Source: Drosophila persimilis (taxonomy: Eukaryota; Arthropoda; Insecta; Diptera; Drosophilidae). From it: 64,000 bases of DNA. Within the stretch, counting starts at the first letter, position 1; every line of letters starts with the position of its first letter. Made by a program: the position numbers and the translations under genes. The notes beneath the pieces are model-generated. The model did no database searches. It worked only from the letters and a program-made list of their open reading frames with translations, and was not told the origin of the DNA. The stretch covers positions 3,038,001 through 3,102,000 of the forward strand of contig NW_020825288.1 of NCBI RefSeq assembly GCF_003286085.1, read 5' to 3'. This document shows, piece after piece, positions 13,001 to 25,415 of the stretch.

Positions 13001-15728
13001 TAGATCCACGGATGGAAGCTTTTCAGTGAGCCTTTGGGTAATTTCCTGAATGTTATTTACATTTCGGTTGAATACGAGTATATTTCATATATTTTATGGA
13101 ACCAAACTAATTATAAAATACACTCATTTCCCGTGGTTAGAGAGGTTCGACAATCGTTTGCCTGATCTACAAGTGAACCCAAAACCCAGCCTTTTCCTGT
13201 CAGTTGTCGTTTGTCTGCCCCCTCTCCCAATATTGTTTTAGATCAAGGCAGTGTTCGGGTCTAAAACAAGCGCTTAGACAACGGCAATAGCGGACCACAG
13301 CCTGTGGACTACATGAAGTGCCAAATTTATATAACCATTAGATACGATGGTGGTTAACCCAGCCCCAGCCCCAGTCCAGTCCAGCCCCTCCACTCCACTG
13401 CACCCTGCAAATGTACCTGTGCCTGTACCCTAACCCCATTTGCATGCGCCGCCTTCATCGTCGTCGTTGCGGCTGACATCGCAACATTTTGTTGCAGCGG
13501 CTACCAATTCCGCACTCTGCGGCTAGAGCTGGAGTCGAAGCGGAGTCGGAGCGGAGTCGGAGTTAGAGCTGAATCCACTTAGTCGCAGCTCGTTTTGGCC
13601 CAGTCGCAGTCGCGGGCAGCCACTAAGCCTCGCTGCAGGTTGTTCTTGTTGCCGTCGCCTGTTGCTCGTTGAACGTTGCTTGGATGGTTGTTGGTTGTCA
13701 TGTACGAAAATTGTAGCGCGCATTGCTGCAGGAAATAGTTCAAACATATCAATTTTATTTTTATTTATGCTAATAAACCGTTAGGCCGCCCGAGTGAATT
13801 ATTGGCCATACACCTATAAAAAACACAAGCCAGAAAAAAACAGAAAACACCACGAGCGTATGCGCATATCCCAAGCCACGACCCGGCGGCGGCACATGTT
13901 GAAGCGCGCCTGCGCTCCTTCGCATCGATCGGCATGTGTATCAGCTCGGATCTCTCGGGTGAAATCTGTGCATGCACTTTGATTAATCAAATCAAATTAA
14001 CGCCGCATTCCCACACAAATCAATGCAATTTGCGGTACAGACTGCCAAAAAAAACAAAACCAATTGACATCGAAATCGACTTCGGCATCGGCGTCAGCAT
14101 AGGCTTCGACACTGGCGAAAGTGTTGAGTGCAACACCCACCCAAAATGGCAGCCGTACCCATTTCCACACCCGGTGGGCGTGCTGCTGCTGCTGTCAGTG
14201 ATGGGCGAGGCCCGCATGCAAAACAAGTGCGACCTAAAACAAACATCAAATTGAGTCTGACTTGGCTGCCAGCAGCTGCACACACTTGCCCGGCCAGAAA
14301 AGTGTTACGATTCGGGGGAGATAATTGAAAATGTTCATAGGAGATTTAAGTATAATCTTTCCCCTGACAGATGCAGATCAAAATTGTAGGCAATTTGCAA
14401 CCTACAGGTCCGTGATATGAAGATAAATATCCCTCTATCTAGGATCATTTTAGGATATTGCGTATCAACAGATATGGGCTTTAGTTTTGTGACTTCTTCC
14501 AAGAAATGAGTATCTTAGCCATACCTATGGTTAGATTATGAATAGTTTTCATCTATAAGTAGCAGAAGGATTCCAGAATATTCAAATACAATCATGAATA
14601 TTCCTTTAGTTGAAGAAAACCCTTTCCATCCCCAGACTTTGACCAGCTTCTCCACCCATTCGCAGTACTTCTTTGAACAAGGGTATAACAAAACGAATCG
14701 TGTTGGAGTTTTGCTAGCATTTTCCAGGTTTTCCAGCTGCAGTCTCTTATGGCAATTTGACAAACGACAGGCAGGACTGCCACAAGCACAAGCACAAACA
14801 CAAACATAACGACAACCACAACCACAACCACAGGCACGGAAAATCCGACAAAAAGTGGACGGTCCATGGGGCTCCGAGTCCATTGGAGTGCTCTGGCCAT
14901 GTTGTCTGTGCCATTTTTGGGCAACCCCCGACGTCATTATTTGCTGGCATACGAGTGCACATAATTAAAATTGACTCAAGTGTCGCCCGGGTTAGGAACG
15001 GATCGGATCGGATCGGTCGTCACACCCAAATGTTCTGGCCAAGAAGGAGATGGAGGCAGGAGACTGGAGACAGGAGGCAGCAGGCAGCAGGCATGCTGCA
15101 TAAATTTCAATTGGCAATTGACAGCAGCTCTTGTTGTTGCAACAAATCTCTGTCAGCTGCATGGTAAAATGAATGTTTATTGTTTGGTAAGTGCCGCAGT
15201 CCGAGGCAGCCGAAAAAAAACGTCACATTTAATGCATGGGCCGCAATTTATAGAAGCCATTTTCGGCCATTTGATTGAAAGACCCGCAATGGGCGTTCAC
15301 CCATTGGAAAAGTGTGTTTGTCTGTGATATTTCACGTATTTTCGCCTATTAATTTACAACTTTTTAAGCCATCGCCAATCGCTGTTGCAGGCAGCAGGCA
15401 GCAGGCCGGGTAAGCAATTTGCCATGGCCAAAATTGGCAAACAGCTGAAAAATTTCGCATTTCGCATTTGCCTCTTTGCTTCTTTTTTTTTTTGCATAAT
15501 TTCCTTTCCTTGCTGTGGAATGGCATGGCGCATGCCATGGGCCCCCAAAAAGTGAAACTTTCATAATTGCTTGAGAATTTCTGTCTACCAGCGGCACACA
15601 ATCTCCATGGTCACCGCATTACTGACTTTTTTTGTTACCATGGCTCTTTTTTCCAGCTTTCTGGCCAATTAGCAAAGCCCCTGGCCAGTTGCTAACGGTA
15701 GCCCGGAGCTCAAGCTCTAGCTCTAGCT

Positions 15729-15785
15729 CCTGCTGCTGCTGCTCGCCTGCCTGCTGCTTACTGCTGCTGCTGCTGCTGCTGCTGT
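15729..15785. repeat. CTG trinucleotide repeat
   Basis: Interrupted (CTG)n run. It gives poly-Leu/Cys/Ala open frames depending on frame, none bounded by gene features. Microsatellites of this kind are frequent throughout the window. Confidence 0.9.
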
Positions 15786-17088
15786 GTGGTCCATACGAGT
15801 GTTTGCTCTACGCATTAACGCCGCTTAGGCCTAAGAGACAAACAAAACAAACAAGCAGAGGGGCAAACACAAAGTGGTGCCAGGTGGACAGTGCTGTCCA
15901 CAGCTGGTGACCAGCTATTAGCCAGGGGCCATCTCCGGGAACGCCGACTTTTGTCTTGTTGGGGCAGAGACTGGGCAAAGGCCCCGTCTGATAGAGTATC
16001 GCGGCTGCGACCTGGGGCTCTGGCTTTTTGCCGCGCAGTTCAAAGTGTTTGCCCAATGCCAATGTGGCATTTAAAACTAATACGAGCGAGACGACAACGT
16101 TTGCTTTTGTCGTTGCTGCTGCTGCTGCCTGTTGCTGCTACCTGCTGCTGCTGCCTGTTGCTGCTGTTGGCGTTAGCTGTCACCAATTTGGTATTGAAAA
16201 CAGTCAACAGACTGCTTGGCGGCAGTCGCTAGCCGCTTCTGAGACTGCGATTGAGACTGGGTGACTCCGACTCTGAGTCCATGTCCAGGTCCAACTCTGA
16301 CTCTCAGTCTAAGTTAGTTGTTTGTGCTATGCAAACAATCGACTGCTACTCTCAGAGTCGAAGACAATCCAGCAGTATTAATACATGGAAACACGGATAC
16401 ATGGAAAAATTCTTCAATGTTTTTTGAGGGGGCGGGGCGCAACCGTACAGCAAATAGGCTGACTGGAGATGCCTAAAGCTGACTGGCAGCTCAACAGTGT
16501 TGCATGTTCATATATATTTATGCATATGATGGGGCACCAACATCAACACCCCCTCCCCCTCGAGGAAATTGCAATTGCAGACACCACTCGAGTTGAGTTC
16601 ATTTCGAGCGCATCTCTCAGCCCACATGTGGTCCACGGACAAAACGTTTCCAACGCCATCGCCACGCCATCGCCATCGCCGGGCTTTTCCTAACTGTTTA
16701 TCTGCATGAGCGAGTTACTATTTTCCACCTCACCCCTCCACTCTACTCCCTGTTGCCGTTTAAGTTTTTCCATTAGATGGAGGACAAGGCGGCCGTGCAC
16801 CTGTTTGGAAAATGTGTTGCTTATTTATTTTAATTTTCCTAGACGATATTTTTGTTTGTCCATATGACTTTGCCTTCATTAGTGGGCAAAGTGAAAATCT
16901 CTGTGAAAATCTTGGGCAGCCGCCGCTGCAACAGTGTATCTGAGATCCTCGTATCATGATCTTGTCGTATGACGGGTCGTTTTCGCTTTTGAACACTTTA
17001 CGCTTTGGCCAAATGTGACGTCTAATGAAGCATGCGGTCTGAGTCTCAGACTCTCCTGGCCGCTGGCAACCGGTTGTGGGGATTTGAG

Positions 17089-17116
17089 CCAGGCCAGGCC
17101 AGGCCAGGCCAGGCCA
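17089..17116. repeat. CCAGG pentanucleotide array
   Basis: Five to six uninterrupted copies of CCAGG in direct orientation inside non-coding sequence. Confidence 0.9.
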
Positions 17117-17600
17117 GACCTGAAGCAGCTCCTTCAGAAAGAAAGAAAAATCTGGTAGTCATAAGGCGATAGAGCTCTGATAGGCCGGCCAGCGCGGATA
17201 CAAATGTGAGATAACTGGCCAGAGATCCGATGACAGCGAGAGAAAACACAGGTAGCCGTAGCCCCACTGGACACTGGGGAATGGCAATGATGACAGCAGA
17301 AATGCCTGAGAATCGGTACCAAGATGCATGGGGATAGACATGGGTGAATATGATGATGATGATGCTGATGATCATGCTGATGATGGTTCCATCCAGATTC
17401 GGATTCAATTTGGGTCTTGGCACTCTCTCACTCTCCCTCTTTCGCTCTCTCTCTCTCTCTCTGGGAGTCTAATGGCCGGACTGAGCATATAATTCGCTAG
17501 CATTCACATTCGCTAACAAGCAATTATATATACTTAATAGCTAAATCCTAACGATTTCCTCCATTAAAGGAGGCTAGAGTGAGAGCAGGAATCGGCCAAC

Positions 17601-20600
17601 ATCATGGCTAACTTGCCTCAATTTACAACATGCAAAATGAACAAAATGAAATGGAAGTAGAACCGCACTGCTGCACCGCTGCGGCACCGCTGTGGCACCA
17701 CCAAATGCTGGGACGCACGCTGTGCGCAGGCAATTTATTGTGTGTTTGTTTTAAGCATAGAGCATGGCACACATGTATCTCACAGATACTCGCATGGGCA
17801 TCGGCTGCAGCGGCGACGGCGGCAACGGGGCCTGCCCCTAACTGCAAATGTGAGAAAAACACAATTAGCTTTTGGCGGCAGTGCAGCAGGGGACCACCTG
17901 CTGCTTGCTACCTCGCCACAAAATCAAAAATACAACAGCACAAAAAATAAGGAGAAATATGGAAAAAAAAAACTTTCAACACACGACGCGAAACCTACGA
18001 ACACAAAATGGGTGGGGTGCAGGAGGGGGAGAGGGAGGGTGAGGGATACATAGGAAAACTAATTGCACATAGAAGTTGACCGCTGCATAGTTTATTTAAA
18101 TTTTGCCATAACAAAAGCCGCATGGCAAGTTTAAGGTCAGTCTATCGTGTGATATGCAACCCATATGCCCCCGATCCCGATCCCGTTCCGTTCCGATCCG
18201 ATCCCCCACTACTCGTATAGTCTTACTCCAACTCCGAATTGCGGCGAGGTTGGGGCCATGGCTGCGGCTCAATAAAACAGCATGCAAATATAAAATATAT
18301 GTATAGAGAGAGTGAGAGAGAGGGGGGGAGAGGGAGAGAGGGAGAGCAACAATATAAATGTTGGGTATGCTAGATCTGGCCAATAAACCATACCAACACC
18401 AGCACCAGCACCAGCAACACGAGAGCAAATTGAAACTAATCGAGTTTCGGCCAAAAGGCAGCTGCCATAAACATAAAAAATAAAATAAATACAAGTCAGA
18501 ATCTAAGCAAAGTTTGCAGAGATTGCGATTGTAATAAAAATCACTTTGAATATCGCATAGGTGTGGTCCTAATTACCGATATTAAAGCGGATCTATTTCA
18601 TCTGGTCGCAGTGCCAGTCCCCGACTCCAAGACTGCCTCGATTCGATTCGTTGCGATTCATTTCGATTTGATTTGCCACGAGTCCGGTCCGGTCCGGTCC
18701 CGGCTCGCTTCAGTTCGCTTTGGTCCGGTCCGGACATGGAAATCAATATGATAGAGCTCTGGGCCTCCATTGGGCGGTGTAAATCTGTTAGAGCCAATAC
18801 AAGCGGCACAATTCAAGTGAGTTCTGCAATTGCAGATGGCAAAATTAGTGCTAATGGCATCAAATGTCTGTAATTTCACTGTATGCCATTTAATATGCCA
18901 TGCCAACGGTCGAAAGGAGCGCCCTGATCGGACATGGGCATAGGCTTCTCTGGTCTGTGGCCTCTTGTCCGGGCTGGGTCTTATCAAGGCCAGGCCGGCG
19001 GGTAACCAGATAACCAAGCCCTTGTTTTAATTAAATAGCTGCACATAAAATACAATACACTTAAGCGGAGACTTAAAAAGAAGCTGAGCAGGAAGTGGTC
19101 GCCATCAAAGCGTTTTTGGCTCTTGCCTACTTTCGTTGTATCAATTTCACTTGGCCCAATCACAATACATCCACTATGGCCCATCAGTGTCAGCCTGTCA
19201 GTCAGTCAGTCACTCAGTCAGTCAGTCAGTCAGTCAGGCAGTCAATCCGACTGTCAAAACGCACGCCCATTCATAAGTTGGGCCTTACATTTAAGGCTCA
19301 ATTATGGCGCACTTAATGAACTCATCTCCCGGACAGCGCATCAAACAATAACTGCAAACTGTCAAAACATTTCCTTTATACCCGATCCAAGAAACTATCA
19401 AATCAAATTGGAGCACCCATGATGAGGCGTGGGCGAGGTTTGATCTCTGTACGGTCTTCGTACGGGTATGGGTACGAGTATGACAATAAAAGAAAGCAAT
19501 TAACAATTACAATTTGATCGGTTAGCATCTGGCAGCAAGCCATTAGCTAAGGCGACACTAATCCAACAATTGAAACTACTTTCAAACGATCATCGAGCTC
19601 TTTTTGGGGGGAATACTTATGGTATAGTGGATTATCATACAAAGTGGATCTGCTTGAATAAGCAAAAATATTTTGTCTTGGGGAAAGCATATTTCGAGTT
19701 TTTTTAGAAGAAGAATTTCCAATCGAATGCTTAAAAGTAAGTCTGAAGAGATTTTTCAAATAATTTCCTTGAAGTACAATCTGCCTGAATAGTCAGAGTT
19801 TTTCTTTTTATTCTTGATTTATCTCAGCTTCCTCTTTGACTCAAGCGTCTGATTCATTTGGTTCCCATCTCGGTACCGGCTCTGTGTGTCTCACCTTGAT
19901 CTTGGTGCATGACTGGAAGTAGATCCAGATACATAACACACCCAGGTTCCTGATCGACAGCCGGCCAAACCGTTTCTATGCATAGCATTACGAGAACCAG
20001 AACGATCGGAGTTTTATCGGAGGTACGGTATACGGCATGGTATACACATATGGATTTTACCGTTTTAGGCATTCGGTCTAATTGATTGTTTGTGGTTGCC
20101 GGCCGCCACCTACTGACCTTCACATTGAGCGGTGGCAGGCGACAGCGGACAGTATCCGCAAGTCGATCGGTCGGTCAGTCCGTCGATCGATCGATCGGAC
20201 TGGTAGACAGACGTCTCGTCGTCTAGCTCGTGCTTGGAGTCGGGGAGTCGGGACCGGACCGGGTCCAAGATCTGGTCTCTAGCATTGGGGAAAAGAGATC
20301 TGATACGACCACACAATGGGCGCGTTAGATTGCTAATCGATTTGCTGCTCATTCGACTTTTATTACGTATTCAAATTGGTGCAATTACCACTTGGAACTC
20401 GTATGGCATAAAGGTGGGTGTGGTCCCAACCCCAACCCCTACCCCAACCGCAGCCATAGCTGAAGTTTTCTTTCTGCGAAATTGTCTTGCGATGATAATT
20501 ATAAATGTTTCTACAAAGTGGACACGATCGGAGTAGGAGGTTTTTCTACTGGCTCTTGTTATAAAGCAATGAAAATTTCTCCGGGTCTTGAATTACGTGC

Positions 20601-21000
20601 CGGATTTGGAGTGCGACAGCCAGCCAGCAACCTGCGGATCGGATCGGATCGGATAGGTGGCGAGGGTAACCCGAGACCTTCTTTCACAATGATTTTCATT
20701 CAGCTATTTGCCAGGCAGGGCCAGGCCATGCCATGCCACACTATGCCAGTCCATGGAGTACCTTGGTATGCAGATATTTGCAACCATCGGAGAGCAACCG
20801 CAGTGGGCAAACACTTGCTGCCTGGTTGGCTACCGGGTTGGCTACTGGGACTCCGTCTCACCCGTCTCCGTCTCCCCGTCTCCGGGCCGGGCAGGGCCGC
20901 GTCTTGTCTTGCCAATCACTCAATCAAAACGTCACTTGGCGTGGCAGTTTTGCGTGGCGTTTGCTGGAAATTGAAATAGAAACGTCAGAATTTCTGCTCT
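17601..21000. other. Non-coding with GA, CAGT and GGATC repeats
   Basis: Holds a GA-rich tract at about 18306-18352, GGTCC repeats at about 18685-18700, a (CAGT)n array at 19198-19244, GATC repeats at about 20176-20200 and GGATC repeats at about 20635-20655. A minus-strand 18-base interval (19895-19912) lies between a plausible acceptor (CTACTTCCAG) and a GTGAGA donor. No gene is recognised. Confidence 0.6.
19198..19244. repeat. CAGT tetranucleotide array
   Basis: About eleven copies of CAGT with two one-base interruptions, in direct orientation. Confidence 0.9.
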
Positions 21001-24000
21001 AATTATAAGGCGGAATGTTTTACGTACTAGCCAAGTTTCTTGACTCCTCGTCCGATTGTCCATTTGTCCGTTTGTCTATCTCTCTGTTTGCTGGTTTTTT
21101 CTCTCAATGAGTGGTGTTTTTTTTCTGTCTGTTTTGTTTTACAGTCTGCGCTTTGGCTCTGTCTTCCATCCGTCTCAGTGTCTGTCTGTGGCCGTGTCTG
21201 TGGCTGTGTCTGTTGCAAGAAAGATTATGCTTTGATGCACTCACGTTAAGCTCACTTTACAGTTACAATTATTGTTTAATATCGTGTAGCCGCAGCCACA
21301 GAAGACCCTAGAGACCTGCTTGGCCGGCATTTGCAACACTTGCCGCACTTTGTTGCAATCGGAGCTGGAGTTGTAGTTGGAGTCGGAGCTGGAGCCGAAG
21401 CCAGAGCCGCTGCTACTGGGCTAAAATTTCATTTGCAATTATTATGCATTAATTGCGGGTGGGACGATGAGTCGTCTCATATGTCCCCCAATTCCAGTCC
21501 GATCCGCTGGAACTGCTGGAACCACTGCAACCACTGGTACGCCCATTGGTCAGTTTCCCAATCGTAGAGGCCGTCGAGACCGTACTGTCATGCCTTTGTC
21601 TTGGCCCCAAGAAAAAAACACAAAACGCAAATTGTTTTAGATTGCCTAAAGCGGCGAATTATTTGCAGTATGTTGCCACGTTTTGTGTCGCTGCTGATTA
21701 TATAAATCGGTGCAGAAATTCCCTGTAAAATCAGCTGCCTGTTTGCACCCCAACAAGCCCCTGTCCCTCGCCCTCTCCCTCTCGCTCTCCTTCTGCAGCA
21801 TCCATCTGTCCTCACTCTAATGCACGACACGTCGGTGGCAGCCTCTGGTCAATTGTCTGCCGCACATTTGCTGGGCACGTGATTGTTGTCAGGTGGAGCC
21901 AGTGGCAGCCGCATTGGCAGGCTGCTGGATGCTGGGTGCTGGGTGCTGCTGCTGCCTGGTTGTTCACATGCACTGCAGATTTTTCTCCTTTAAAGGAGAA
22001 GGTAATACGAGTCTAGGAAATATGGGAAATATATTAAAATATAAGAAACAGTTTCATTGGGAAACAATTCAAATTAAATTTGAATTTATGCTGGAATTAC
22101 GTATATCCACTGCCAGTTCCACTCCCCTCTGACCCAGCCCGATTAAACATGCATCAGCTGCCAGTCTCGGGCTCAAATCAGCGCTTAACGGGTTGCCGTT
22201 GCAGTTGCACTTGCAGTAGCACTGGCCCCAGGTTGCTGTTGCATTTGCCGCTGGTTAAAATACAAAAAAAAAACTCTGCGCGCTTTGCGAGCGTGTCAAA
22301 GAATTGGTCATTGTTTGTAATTATGAAAATTGCTTAATTGTTGCCTAACTCCCGGTGGCGGCAGCAGCAGCAGCAGCAACAAAAATTGCACTTGCAGCAT
22401 GGCAGAAATTTGGCCAGACATTTGTTTTTTTTTGGGGGGCTGCTGCTGCTGCTTAAGTGGCAAGGCTTAATTGTTAATAATTTGTGTTATAATTCTGGCG
22501 CAGAGTGGCAACTTTTATTGCTAAATTATTAATTGCAATAATATTTAGCTGCAATCTTTCGGGTGTATCTATATATTTTCTGTAATATATTTTCTGCTTT
22601 GTGTAGAGTTCCTTGGCCTGCCAGTGGGCTGCGCCCAGTTTTTTCTTCTGTTTATTGCCGCTTGACTAAGCAAATTTATAAACTAAACCGAACATACAGG
22701 CAGGTATAGCATACACGGATACCTCAGTATCTATGTATGTATGTATATATCGTATATAGTATGTGAGTGTGTTTGTAGTCCAGTTTTCTGGTTGTTTTAT
22801 GGCCCAGTCATACGAACAAACGAATCAGAAACAGAAATGAAGAAAAAAAGAATTGGTTTTTAATTATTATTATTGTTAATGCAGCAGTAACTGTTATTTT
22901 TGTTGCTATTTCCAAGGAATGGCCCCCCGTCGTAATGAGCAATTTCAGTTGAAATTCTTTCAAGTGTGCTGCTGCTGCTGCTGCCTCGCTTTTGGCCCGC
23001 AATTAAACGTTACTCATACGACCCTGTGGCCGCCGCCCCGCAAATTAAGCCAAATTAAGGCGGCTTATTATGACAAAACAACAGAAACAATGGCAACAAC
23101 AGCAACATCAATAGCCAACCTATGTATATGGAGGGGGATCTGGTTCATTGTGTGTGGCTAAAACAGGTAATTAAAAGTGCCCCCGCCCGGCTCGGTTGGA
23201 CGTGGTTTGTCATATGATTTATAATAAGTTTTGCATAGATTTATTGACTTACTTTGGCTCCCCCGAAGCGGGGCAGGAAGAATGTGTGCTGTGCGCAGGA
23301 AATGCCAGCCAGTGCACTGCAAATAGTTTCAAAGTGAAATAGCATTAAAGCGTTATAATTAATACAAATCAGCACACTTAACATATAAGTACACCCCAGC
23401 TATAGATACTGCTTTTTAGCCATTGGCATGCCCGGCACGCAGAGCAATTTTAATTAGACATAAACGCTGGAGGAGCTGCAGCTGGATCTAAAGCCGTGGC
23501 CGTAGCCGTAGCCGTAGCTGAAGCTGAAAGCGGACATTGAGAAGGAGACGTAGACGGAGACCCAGACGATGTCTACGATTGCGACTGAAAGTGTTTAGTT
23601 GGCAATTACATAAAATAAGGAGCAACTTCCACCAACAGCAGCAGCAGCAGCAGCGGCAGCCAACGGTCTTCGTTCGGTCTGCCATGTAACGGCTCCAGAT
23701 GCTGTCTCCGTTTACTCTCTTTATGCAATCCACGAATTAACATGTTCCACAGCCAAAAGCCAACGCACAAGTCGCCTGCCCGCCTGCCCAAGATGCTGTC
23801 ATCAGGCACATAGATACAGACACAGATACAGCTTCAACTGCAACTATGTACATGTATGTGAGTTTGTGCCTTGCCTTGCTCTGATTTCAGCGGAAAATGC
23901 TGGCTGGGGCAACAGGTGCCTGCCTGGCAACGCCCATTGCGTGTGCTGTGGCCAAAGGCGGCGGCGGCGGCTAGAAAAACGCCAAGTGCCGCAGATAGGC

Positions 24001-25398
24001 GGCAGAGCCAGACGAGCAAGTGCGTGAGTAGAGCAAACCAGAGGCGTGGCTGGGAAGAGGGATCGGGATCAGCAACGTAACAGGCACATTGCTCTGAGCA
24101 ATCCCTTATTGCCTTGGAATCTCTGTACACCTGTCGTCCAGTCCCCCACTGCGCCGCCTGTGTCCTGGCGCCAAAAAAGAAGCGACAACGGGGCGACTGG
24201 CGCTAAATGGCTTTCGCCATATAAATGTCTTCATTGCGTATGAGTGATGGGGCAGCCATGGCCATGGCCATACGTCCATACGGCCACCAGCCGTAGCTCT
24301 CTGCACCATTCCCTCTGTGGGGCAGCCACACGCAGCTCAGCTCTCTCGGAGTCACCTGTTGACGCATTTGGGTGTTGATTTTTAATTTATGCGCTTTTAA
24401 TGCGCGAGAAAACATGCATTTAAAGTGAATTTATTATGAATAAAAGCGCAACATTAATTACGATCGGCCGAGGCGTAATGAAAAAAAGAGAGAAGCTCTG
24501 TGGCGGGACTTTGGGGCAGGTCAGAAGTGTTTTTGGGCATATTGCCCAACACGATCTGCTCACATCCTGTACAGGTGGAAGGGAACAGGTTGAGGGAGGG
24601 GGCAGAGGCACGACTCTGAATCTGACTCTGACTCTGACTGACGTTGCAACACTTTGGCACGCATGCGCGGCATTTTAATGCGCAAAGTGCGCTGCTGCCA
24701 ACAACGAAACACGCAGCACGCCCACTTTTTCTTGGGGCACTCATACCTGCAGATACAAATGCACACATTGATCTGGGGACTTTTAGGAGATACACAGATA
24801 CACACACACGCGGCCAGAGTCTGGGAGATTTATTATTGTAAAATGCGCCGTACGCAGTTTTATTTATTGCTCTGCACGCCAAAAACTTTAAAATCAATTG
24901 AAAAGCTATAAAAACGTTCGTTTATTTTTTATTGTGTGCCGTTGTGGCTGTATTTTGCTAAGTATTTCAACATTTCTTGCGTCTCGAACTGCTCCAAATT
25001 GCCAAAATGGTTTGGTTTTTTTTCTTATATATGTATATGTATATATCTTTTTCGTCTGACTTGCCCAATGGGTTAGTCTTGGTCCCGCTTCGGCGGAAAG
25101 GCAATTTAATGGCCCAAAACAGAGTCTTACAAAGTTGAGTTGCCTGGGATGGATTGGTTTCCCACTTAGAAAGTGCTGAAAAAATCAGATTAGTAAAAGT
25201 GTCAACAAAGCCTATGAATGGCAGACACTGGCAGACACCGACTTCTGTTTGCTGGCTTTCAATAGGGACTTTAAAACACATAAACATATGCAGATCTCTG
25301 CTGAAAGCTGGTCCCCAACCAGTCCCAACTAATACCTAATCCTCTGACAATATATACACGTCGATTCATGTGTCTTTTGTGGCCGTCTCTTCACACAG
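21001..25398. other. Non-coding, intron-like
   Basis: Short CAG tracts at about 22355-22380 and 23636-23656, GTAGCC repeats at about 23498-23520, and an ATGT/TATA-rich patch around 22730-22760. Open frames are short and follow the repeats. This stretch immediately precedes the candidate start exon at 25399-25415. Confidence 0.55.
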
Positions 25399-25408
25399 CA
25401 TTAACAAG

Positions 25409-25415
25409 ATGTCAG
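25409..25415 (+). CDS. Candidate start-codon exon (first 7 coding bases) of a membrane-anchored protein
   Basis: The ATG at 25409 sits in AACAAGATG, a good fly initiation context, and after TCA-G meets GTAAGTAAG at 25416, a perfect-class 5' splice site. The exon is either the end of a first exon or a 17-base microexon (25399-25415), because CTCTTCACACAG just upstream is an acceptable 3' splice site. It leaves one base of a split codon. The best phase-matched acceptor I found is at 43527, where GA completes glycine, giving M-S-G followed by a hydrophobic segment. The implied intron is about 18 kb, which is plausible for fly neural genes. This is splice-signal and phase inference, not homology; I cannot name the gene. 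Confidence 0.45.

Larger units (their letters stand above)
13001..17600. other. Non-coding with CTG, CCAGG and CT repeats
   Basis: Holds a (CTG)n tract at about 15729-15785 with related CTG patches to about 16165, a perfect CCAGG pentamer array at about 17089-17116, a (TC)n tract at about 17428-17462 and a donor-like GTAAGT at 15187. Open frames through the CTG tracts are repeat translations (poly-Leu, poly-Cys or poly-Ala). Confidence 0.6.
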